From contig CAMKHH010000008.1 in the NCBI GenBank assembly GCA_946412445.1, forward strand, positions 1 to 11,301: a DNA stretch of 11,301 nucleotides. Direction: 5' to 3'. The stretch comes from an uncultured Eubacterium sp. (GTDB taxonomy: Bacteria; Bacillota; Clostridia; Lachnospirales; Lachnospiraceae). A program made the position numbers and the translations under genes. Positions 6,367 to 11,301 of the stretch are shown piece by piece. Position 1 is the first letter of the stretch; each line of letters starts with the position of its first letter. The notes under the pieces were generated by a model, which had not been told where the DNA came from, ran no database searches, and saw nothing but the letters and a program-made list of their open reading frames with translations.

Positions 6367-8271
6367 ATGATTATTACATTGAAAGATGGATCACAAAAAG
6401 AATATGCACAGGCGATGTCTGTGCTTGATATCGCAAAGGACATCAGTGAAGGACTCGCCAGGATGGCGGCCTGCGGCGAGGTTGATGGCGAGGTCAAAGA
6501 CTTGCGCTATGTTGTGGATAAGGATTGTACGCTGAGTATTCATACAGCGTCAGATCCCGAGGGTCTGGCCGCCTACCGCCATACGGCTTCACATATCATG
6601 GCTCAGGCGATAAAGAGACTGTACCCGGAAGTGAAATTGGCGATTGGACCGTCTATTGCAGATGGATTTTATTATGACATTGACAGTGAGACCCCGATTA
6701 CAGCGGACGATCTGGAGAAGATTGAAGCTGAGATGAAGAAAATTGTTAAGGCGGATTACCCGATTTCCAGATTTACAAAGCCAAGGAATGAAGCCATTGC
6801 GTTTATGAAGGAGCGCAGGGAACCATATAAAGTAGAGTTGATTGAAGATTTACCGGAAAATTCGGAAATCAGCTTTTATGAGCAGGGTGAGTTTGTGGAT
6901 CTCTGCGCAGGCCCGCATCTGATGAGCACCAAACCTGTGAAAGCTTTTAAATTGACAAGTCTGGCGGGTGCTTACTGGAGAGGTGACGAGCATAATAAGA
7001 TGCTTACCCGTATCTATGGCACTGCATTTCCGAAAAAGGCAGAACTGGAAGAATATCTGACTATGATGGAAGAGGCTAAAAAGAGGGACCACAGAAAACT
7101 GGGCCGTGAGCTGGGCCTGTTTATGATGAATGAGGCCGGACCGGGATTTCCATTTTTCCTGCCAAACGGTATGGTATTAAAGAATAATCTGCTGGATTAC
7201 TGGCACAAACTTCATGCCATGAATGATTATCAGGAGATATCCTCTCCTGTCATCCTGAACAGGACGCTTTGGGAGACCTCCGGACACTGGGATCATTATA
7301 AAGATAATATGTATACCACAGTGATTGATGAGCAGGATTTTGCAATTAAGCCGATGAACTGTCCGGGCAGCATCCTGGTTTACGAGTCGGAGCCTCGCTC
7401 TTACCGTGATCTTCCGCTTAGGCTGGCGGAGCTTGGTCTTGTTCACCGCCATGAAAAATCGGGGCAGCTGCATGGTTTAATGCGCGTACGATGCTTCACA
7501 CAGGATGATGCGCATATCTTCCTGGCTCCGGAACAGATTAAAGATGAAATAACAAAAGTAGCGAAATTAATCGACGAAGTTTATAACCAGTTTGGATTCA
7601 AGTATCATGTGGAGCTTTCTACCCGTCCGGAGGACAGCATGGGCAGTGATGAAGATTGGGAGCTGGCGACCGAAGGGCTGCGGGGAGCCCTGGATGAGAT
7701 GGGTCTGCCTTACGTTGTGAATGAAGGAGACGGTGCCTTTTACGGACCTAAGATTGATTTCCACCTGGAGGATTCCATTGGGAGAACCTGGCAGTGCGGT
7801 ACAATACAGCTGGACTTCCAGCTGCCGCTGCGATTTAATCTGGAGTATACCGGAGCAGATGGTGAGAAGCACAGACCGATTATGATTCACCGCGTAGCAT
7901 TTGGATCAGTTGAACGTTTTATCGGTATCCTGATTGAACATTTTGCGGGTGCATTCCCGGCATGGCTCGCACCGGTTCAGGTGAAGGTGCTGCCAATTTC
8001 CGACAAGTATGCGGAATATGGAAAAAAAGTACAAAGCGCCTTAAAAGAAGCCGGTATCCGTGCGGAAATTGATACACGCTCTGAAAAAATCGGCTATAAA
8101 ATCCGTGAGGCTCAGACACGAAAGATTCCATATATGCTTGTCGTAGGTGCAAAAGAGGAAGAAGAAGGTCTGGTGTCCGTAAGAAGCCGCAAGGAAGGTG
8201 ACCTCGGACAGAGAGCTCTGGATGTGTTTATAAAAGATGTAAAAGAAGAAATTCGTATAAAAGCAAATTGA
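6367..8271 (+). CDS. thrS: Threonyl-tRNA synthetase
   Basis: This class II enzyme charges tRNA-Thr with threonine. The 634 residues match the full-length bacterial form (642 in E. coli). The order is an N-terminal TGS domain (about 1-61), an editing domain that removes mischarged serine, with His72 and His76 (HTASH), Cys180 and His184 (CAGPH), then the catalytic core and a C-terminal anticodon-binding domain (about 535-634). The zinc ligands that recognise threonine are Cys332 (MNCPG), His383 (DDAHIF) and His508 (MIHRVAFGS). Motif 2 Arg lies in the VHRHEKSGQLHGLMRVR stretch. GAGAGGAGAG ahead of ATG 6367 is the ribosome binding site. Expression is set by the T-box upstream, so it should rise when tRNA-Thr is uncharged. 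All key residues are intact. Confidence 0.98.
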   Translation: MIITLKDGSQKEYAQAMSVLDIAKDISEGLARMAACGEVDGEVKDLRYVVDKDCTLSIHTASDPEGLAAYRHTASHIMAQAIKRLYPEVKLAIGPSIADGFYYDIDSETPITADDLEKIEAEMKKIVKADYPISRFTKPRNEAIAFMKERREPYKVELIEDLPENSEISFYEQGEFVDLCAGPHLMSTKPVKAFKLTSLAGAYWRGDEHNKMLTRIYGTAFPKKAELEEYLTMMEEAKKRDHRKLGRELGLFMMNEAGPGFPFFLPNGMVLKNNLLDYWHKLHAMNDYQEISSPVILNRTLWETSGHWDHYKDNMYTTVIDEQDFAIKPMNCPGSILVYESEPRSYRDLPLRLAELGLVHRHEKSGQLHGLMRVRCFTQDDAHIFLAPEQIKDEITKVAKLIDEVYNQFGFKYHVELSTRPEDSMGSDEDWELATEGLRGALDEMGLPYVVNEGDGAFYGPKIDFHLEDSIGRTWQCGTIQLDFQLPLRFNLEYTGADGEKHRPIMIHRVAFGSVERFIGILIEHFAGAFPAWLAPVQVKVLPISDKYAEYGKKVQSALKEAGIRAEIDTRSEKIGYKIREAQTRKIPYMLVVGAKEEEEGLVSVRSRKEGDLGQRALDVFIKDVKEEIRIKAN

Positions 8272-8281
8272 AAAGAGCATA

Positions 8282-8309
8282 CTATCTCCAAATGAAAAAA
8301 AGGAGGTAG
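8282..8309 (+). promoter_or_regulatory. Hairpin that could hide the ribosome binding site of the DUF1540 gene
   Basis: CTATCTCC (8282-8289) can pair with GGAGGTAG (8302-8309), giving 8 pairs with one G-T and a 12-base A-rich loop. The 3' arm is the Shine-Dalgarno sequence of the next gene. The pairing is seen directly; a regulatory effect is inference. Confidence 0.45.
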
Positions 8310-8314
8310 CAAAC

Positions 8315-8629
8315 ATGACAGTATTAAGCTGTTCAGCAATAACATGCGCATATAATAAAGACGAACTTTGTTCAAAGGGAGACATCAAGGTAGGCGGAAG
8401 TAATGCACACGAAGCAGACCAGACCTGCTGTGAAAGCTTTGTAGAGCGCAAAGAAGATTCTATGAGCAACAGTACAGGATGTGGATGCACGACAATTGGC
8501 ATTGACTGTGCCGCCGAAGAGTGTATGTACAACGAAAGATGTGCATGCGTTGCCGGGGCTATTAATGTGGGCGGCAACCAGGCCTGTTCAAGCGACGAGA
8601 CCAGATGCAGCACTTTCCGTATGGGATAA
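8315..8629 (+). CDS. Double DUF1540 cysteine-rich protein
   Basis: This small protein of 104 residues contains 13 cysteines and two DUF1540 repeats. The repeats have the same spacing, C-x4-C-x7-C-x19-C, at Cys6/11/19/39 and Cys65/70/78/98, exactly 59 residues apart. Each carries GxIxVGG after the third Cys and ends in Cys-x2-Phe. Additional cysteines (38, 56, 58, 76, 91) lie between. The pattern suggests metal (zinc) binding, but no function is established for DUF1540. The ribosome binding site AGGAGGT at 8301-8307 fits ATG 8315. It starts 43 bp after thrS with no terminator or clear promoter between, so it may be co-transcribed with thrS. No signal peptide or membrane segment is visible. Confidence 0.88.
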   Translation: MTVLSCSAITCAYNKDELCSKGDIKVGGSNAHEADQTCCESFVERKEDSMSNSTGCGCTTIGIDCAAEECMYNERCACVAGAINVGGNQACSSDETRCSTFRMG

Positions 8630-8643
8630 AATAATTTAAAAGC

Positions 8644-8687
8644 TTACTATTCAGCCATAAGCGGGATACCGCACGGCTGAATAGTAA
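8644..8687. repeat. Perfect 13-bp inverted repeat with a nested hairpin after the DUF1540 gene
   Basis: TTACTATTCAGCC (8644-8656) is complementary to GGCTGAATAGTAA (8675-8687), and within the loop GCGG (8661-8664) pairs with CCGC (8669-8672). On the + strand it is followed by a run of A rather than T, so it is not a standard terminator in that direction. It could still end or protect the thrS-DUF1540 transcript. On the - strand it would be followed by GCTTTTAAATTATTTT, a weak T-tract, but no - strand gene needs it. Confidence 0.7.
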
Positions 8688-8696
8688 AAAAACAGC

Positions 8697-8725
8697 TTGA
8701 CGAATTATCGGAAACGTGATATTGT
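8697..8725 (+). promoter_or_regulatory. Sigma-A promoter of infC-rpmI-rplT
   Basis: A -35 TTGACG at 8697-8702 and a -10 TATTGT at 8720-8725 have a 17-bp spacer. This places the start near 8732, directly ahead of the structured leader. The -10 match is imperfect (4 of 6). Confidence 0.65.
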
Positions 8726-8731
8726 ATTAAA

Positions 8732-8880
8732 GTATGAAAACGAAGAAGAGTATCCACTCTCACCTTAGCGCATATGGCGACTAACGGTTAATATAGCGAT
8801 TGGAACAACAGATGTTAGGTCTGTATTGTGATGACGTGTATGGTGGATAGTCGGATTTGACTATCCTTTCTTATTGTTTA
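8732..8880 (+). promoter_or_regulatory. L20-type autoregulatory leader of the infC operon
   Basis: In Firmicutes the infC-rpmI-rplT leader binds ribosomal protein L20, which favours a terminator and lowers operon expression. Here a terminator hairpin (8845-8866) competes with a long-range helix in which TATCCAC (8751-8757) pairs perfectly with GTGGATA (8843-8849), removing the terminator's 5' arm. A small hairpin ACAGA/TCTGT at about 8808-8823 lies between. Layout, position and the mutually exclusive helices match the L20 leader class. I cannot verify the L20-binding fold by eye, so an unrelated attenuator is possible. Confidence 0.75.
8845..8879 (+). terminator. Attenuator terminator in the infC leader
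   Basis: An 8-bp stem GGATAGTC/GACTATCC with loop GGATTT is followed by the T-rich run TTTCTTATTGTTT. A second short hairpin, GGGAAAT/ATTTCCC at 8881-8900, follows it before the infC ribosome binding site. Confidence 0.8.
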
Positions 8881-8948
8881 GGGAAATCTCTATATTTCCC
8901 GGGATGGAATTTCATAGTAAGGAAGCGGTTAACAAGGAAAATTACCAT

Positions 8949-8954
8949 GGAGGT
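8949..8954 (+). promoter_or_regulatory. Ribosome binding site that decides the infC start
   Basis: GGAGGT lies 8 bases before ATT 8963 and 20 bases before the first in-frame ATG at 8975. Only the ATT has proper spacing, so it is chosen as the start codon. Confidence 0.85.
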
Positions 8955-8962
8955 GTACTACT

Positions 8963-9469
8963 ATTAGCGATTTAATGATCAACGAGCAGATTCGTGACAG
9001 AGAAGTCCGTCTGGTCGGTAAAGATGGGGAACAGCTGGGCATTATGTCCGCAAAGGAAGCATATGCCAAGGCACAGGAAGCGGAGATGGATCTGGTTAAG
9101 ATTGCTCCGACCGCAAAACCGCCGGTTTGTAAAATTATCGATTACGGTAAGTATAAGTATGAACTTGCGCGTAAGGAAAAGGAAGCAAAGAAAAAGCAGA
9201 AAACAGTTGATGTGAAAGAAGTGCGCTTATCACCCAATATCGATACGAATGATTTAAATACGAAAGTAGGCGCAGCCAGAAAGTTCATTTCCAAAGGGGA
9301 TAAGGTAAAGATTACTTTGCGTTTCCGCGGTCGTGAGATGGCACATATGAACAGCAGCAGACATATCCTTGACGAATTCGCCGAAAAGCTGTCAGATATC
9401 GCGGTAGTTGAGAAGGCTCCAAAGGTAGAAGGCAGAAGCATGACCATGTTTTTAACAGAAAAGCGTTAA
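8963..9469 (+). CDS. infC: Translation initiation factor IF-3 (AUU start codon)
   Basis: IF-3 binds the 30S subunit, keeps it apart from 50S and checks start-codon pairing. With the ATT start the protein has 168 residues, beginning (M)[18 protein letters not shown], where the conserved INEQIR block opens the N-terminal domain. The segment [20 protein letters not shown] is the family signature, followed by a Lys-rich linker helix and the C-terminal domain with [15 protein letters not shown]. An AUU start is known for infC in E. coli and B. subtilis and lets IF-3 limit its own translation. The first downstream ATG (8975) would remove only four residues, but its ribosome binding site spacing is poor. 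The gene heads the operon with rpmI and rplT. Confidence 0.95.
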   Translation: MSDLMINEQIRDREVRLVGKDGEQLGIMSAKEAYAKAQEAEMDLVKIAPTAKPPVCKIIDYGKYKYELARKEKEAKKKQKTVDVKEVRLSPNIDTNDLNTKVGAARKFISKGDKVKITLRFRGREMAHMNSSRHILDEFAEKLSDIAVVEKAPKVEGRSMTMFLTEKR

Positions 9470-9501
9470 AAGATACGTATTTTTTAAGGAGGAAATTAAC
9501 A

Positions 9502-9699
9502 ATGCCAAAAATGAAGACAAACAGAGCGGCTGCAAAGCGCTTTAAAGTAACAGGAACAGGGAAGATCGTTAGAAATAAAGCATATAAAAGCCATATCTTA
9601 ACCAAGAAATCTCAGAAAAGAAAGAGAAATCTTAGAAAACCTACTGTTCTTGACGAAACAAATGTAAAGAACATGAAGAAAATTTTACCATATTTATAA
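9502..9699 (+). CDS. rpmI: 50S ribosomal protein L35 (bL35)
   Basis: This basic 65-residue protein of the large ribosomal subunit has the standard family length. It begins [20 protein letters not shown] and contains the conserved [20 protein letters not shown] segment. The ribosome binding site AAGGAGG lies before ATG 9502. It sits 32 bp after infC and 27 bp before rplT, in the usual operon order. No anomalies are seen. Confidence 0.98.
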   Translation: MPKMKTNRAAAKRFKVTGTGKIVRNKAYKSHILTKKSQKRKRNLRKPTVLDETNVKNMKKILPYL

Positions 9700-9726
9700 G
9701 ATAGATTTCAAGGAGGAATATGAGAG

Positions 9727-10086
9727 ATGGCAAGAATTAAAGGCGGCATGAACGCTAAGAAAAAACATAACAGAACATTAAAGCTGGCAAAAGGCTATAG
9801 AGGAGCCAGAAGTAAACAATATAGAGTGGCAAAGCAGTCCGTGATGAGAGCACTTACATCTGCATATGCAGGAAGAAAGCAGAAAAAGCGTCAGTTCCGT
9901 CAGTTGTGGATTGCACGTATTAACGCAGCAGCGCGTCTGAATGGTCTGTCTTACAGCAAGTTTATGTATGGCTTGAAGCTGGCAGACGTTGAGCTGAACA
10001 GAAAAGTTCTGGCTGATATGGCTATCAATGACAAAGACGGTTTCGCTACGCTGGCTGAGCTGGCAAAGGCAAAGATCGCAGCATAA
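9727..10086 (+). CDS. rplT: 50S ribosomal protein L20 (bL20)
   Basis: L20 binds 23S rRNA early in 50S assembly and also represses its own operon through the leader RNA. The 119 residues match the family. The N-terminal basic extension ([36 protein letters not shown]) and the C-terminal domain ([20 protein letters not shown], then [11 protein letters not shown]) are all present. AAGGAGG at 9710-9716 supports ATG 9727; another ATG at 9720 is out of frame. It is the last gene before a terminator. Confidence 0.98.
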   Translation: MARIKGGMNAKKKHNRTLKLAKGYRGARSKQYRVAKQSVMRALTSAYAGRKQKKRQFRQLWIARINAAARLNGLSYSKFMYGLKLADVELNRKVLADMAINDKDGFATLAELAKAKIAA

Positions 10087-10092
10087 GGTAAT

Positions 10093-10133
10093 AAGCTCTG
10101 GAAATCCCTTTATGGTTTTTCGGGGCTTTTTTT
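10093..10133 (+). terminator. Terminator of infC-rpmI-rplT
   Basis: AAGCTCTG (10093-10100) pairs with CGGGGCTT (10121-10128), including G-T pairs, and the inner GAAA/TTTT and CC/GG extend the stem. The T-run 10126-10133 follows, directly touching the next gene's ribosome binding site at 10134. Confidence 0.85.
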
Positions 10134-10146
10134 GGAGGTGTTTGTT

Positions 10147-11097
10147 ATGAGAATGAATACTGTGGCTATTATAGGGCTTGGCTCGATCGGTGTATATTTT
10201 GCACCCCGGATGGAGCAGCATCTCGGCAACGGGAACTTCTGTGTGATTGCGGATGGGAAAAGAAAAGAACGCCTGGAATCACAGGGAGTGACTGTCAATG
10301 GTGAGAATTACAGATTTCCAGTCTGTGCTCCGAAAGACGGAAAAGAGACAGACCTGATTATCATGGCTGTGAAAGACATGGCACTTACTCAGGCGATTTC
10401 CGATATAAAAAGGTTTATTGGAAAAAACACCCAGATACTTTGCGTTATGAATGGTGTGGTAAGTGAGGAAAAAGTGGCAGCCGTCTATGGCTGGGAACAT
10501 GTTCTGTATTCCTATATCCGGGTATCTATCGCATTGAAAGACGGAAAGGCAGACTTTAATCCCAATGGGGGAAAGGTTTATTTCGGAGAAGCACACAATA
10601 AGATTCTGACAGAGCGTGTTCTGGCTGTAAAGGATCTGATGGAGCGATGCGATATACCTTACGGTATACAAGAAGACATGATCAGGGGAATCTGGTATAA
10701 GTTTATGACAAATATAGGCGAGAATATGACCTGTGCGCTTCTCGGGATTCCTTATGGAGCCTTTCGAAAAAGCACTTATGCCAATGAAATCCGCTTGGCT
10801 GCAATGAAGGAGGTGCAGGCAATTGCACAGAAGAAGGAAATTGTCCTTACGGATGAGGATATAGAAAACCAAAGCCGGGCCATTATGAGCATTCCCTTTC
10901 ATAACAGACCCTCCACCCTGCAGGATTTGGAAAATCACAAAAAGACTGAGGTTGAGATGTTTGCAGGAACAGTTGTGGATATGGGAAAAGAATTGGGAGT
11001 CCCAACACCTGTTTCGTGGATGTTCTATCATGGAATCAAAGTTCACGAAGAAAAAAATGCGGGACTCTTATGTACTGGTATAGGCGATATTAAATAA
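10147..11097 (+). CDS. Ketopantoate reductase (ApbA/PanE) family protein
   Basis: Members reduce 2-dehydropantoate to pantoate with NADPH in coenzyme A synthesis, though many paralogues act on other 2-keto or related substrates. The protein has 316 residues. ATG 10147 is chosen because GGAGGTG at 10134-10140 is 6 bases upstream; a TTG at 10132 inside the terminator T-run is unlikely. The N-terminal Rossmann domain has GLGSIG at residues 10-15. In the helical C-terminal domain Lys185 and Asn189 (KFMTN) and Glu268 (KKTEVE) match the catalytic Lys176, Asn180 and Glu256 of E. coli PanE. It follows the rplT terminator with no clear promoter, so read-through may supply it. The true substrate is uncertain, so no gene symbol is given. 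Confidence 0.85.
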   Translation: MRMNTVAIIGLGSIGVYFAPRMEQHLGNGNFCVIADGKRKERLESQGVTVNGENYRFPVCAPKDGKETDLIIMAVKDMALTQAISDIKRFIGKNTQILCVMNGVVSEEKVAAVYGWEHVLYSYIRVSIALKDGKADFNPNGGKVYFGEAHNKILTERVLAVKDLMERCDIPYGIQEDMIRGIWYKFMTNIGENMTCALLGIPYGAFRKSTYANEIRLAAMKEVQAIAQKKEIVLTDEDIENQSRAIMSIPFHNRPSTLQDLENHKKTEVEMFAGTVVDMGKELGVPTPVSWMFYHGIKVHEEKNAGLLCTGIGDIK

Positions 11098-11103
11098 CCT
11101 GCA

Positions 11104-11301
11104 CTAGTCCATAATCTTTGCCAGACCTTTTCCATAGGCCATCAGTATCTTTTTGTCGTCCTTGGATAAACGCTGAAAGACTTCAAGAAGTTCTTGCTGT
11201 CCTTTTGTCAATCTGAAATCCTCTACTTTGTCCAGAAAGAAGTCGGATAAAGTAATTCCGAATGCATCACACATCTTTTGCAAGGTGGGAATTGTCGGAA
11301 T
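11104..11301 (-). CDS. XRE-family helix-turn-helix regulator (partial)
   Basis: The C-terminal 65 residues of a small DNA-binding regulator are visible on the - strand; the frame is open to the window edge and the N-terminus, with most of the HTH, lies beyond it. The visible start, IPTIPTLQKMCDAFGITLSD followed by FFLD, is the classic last helices of a Cro/C1-type HTH (SIPTLxxIAxALxVxLSxFF). After it comes a helical tail with LTKGQQELLEVFQRLSKDDK, typical of small clostridial XRE regulators. It converges on the reductase gene, with only 6 bp between stop codons. Its targets are unknown. Confidence 0.8.
   Translation of the reverse strand: MPTIPTLQKMCDAFGITLSDFFLDKVEDFRLTKGQQELLEVFQRLSKDDKKILMAYGKGLAKIMD

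Noticed and set aside
9720..9740. ATG at 9720 ahead of rplT as an alternative start or mini-frame
   Set aside because: It is out of frame with L20 and stops after six codons; it sits too close to the ribosome binding site and appears to be chance.
10132..10146. TTG at 10132 as the start of the reductase
   Set aside because: It lies in the terminator T-run and overlaps the GGAGGTG ribosome binding site; ATG 10147 gives proper spacing and leads directly into the Rossmann motif.
10279..11046. A 255-codon open frame on the - strand opposite the reductase gene
   Set aside because: Its predicted protein is rich in Cys, His and Ile with no recognisable domain, as expected for the antisense of a real gene; the + strand frame has intact catalytic residues.
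1..11301. CRISPR arrays, insertion sequences, tRNA or rRNA genes, phage genes
   Set aside because: No regularly spaced direct repeats, transposase or integrase motifs, or RNA gene signatures were seen on either strand.

Overview
The window looks like chromosomal DNA of a spore-forming, gut-type Clostridia species, most likely Lachnospiraceae. The evidence is moderate G+C, strong GGAGG ribosome binding sites, a cotJ spore-coat operon, a T-box ahead of thrS, and an L20-type leader with an AUU start codon ahead of infC. The family assignment is inference; no rRNA is present to test it.

Region 1 (1-4859) is the end of a carbohydrate-uptake operon on the + strand. It holds two CUT1-type ABC permeases (the first cut by the window edge), a 591-residue solute-binding lipoprotein, and a cytoplasmic GH32 beta-fructosidase, closed by a strong terminator. 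No ATPase gene is visible, as is usual for the LplABC/YtcQP type, which borrows a shared MsmX-like ATPase. The likely job is uptake of a fructose-containing oligosaccharide and its hydrolysis inside the cell.

Region 2 (4860-6063) is the three-gene cotJA-cotJB-cotJC spore-coat operon. The genes overlap by 11 bp and 1 bp, and CotJC keeps a manganese-catalase ligand set.

Region 3 (6064-8629) holds a sigma-A promoter, a full T-box leader with a threonine specifier, thrS, and a small cysteine-rich protein made of two DUF1540 repeats. A hairpin may hide the ribosome binding site of the last gene.

Region 4 (8630-10133) is the translation operon infC-rpmI-rplT (IF-3, L35, L20). It has its own promoter, an L20-type leader with a terminator and a competing long-range helix, and a terminator after rplT.

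Region 5 (10134-11301) holds a ketopantoate-reductase-family gene whose ribosome binding site touches the rplT terminator, then a convergent, partial XRE-type regulator on the - strand.

Most of the content is recognisable core or common accessory biology. I do not see a wholly new system. The items most worth a second look are the regulatory RNA structures and the evenly spaced double DUF1540 protein.
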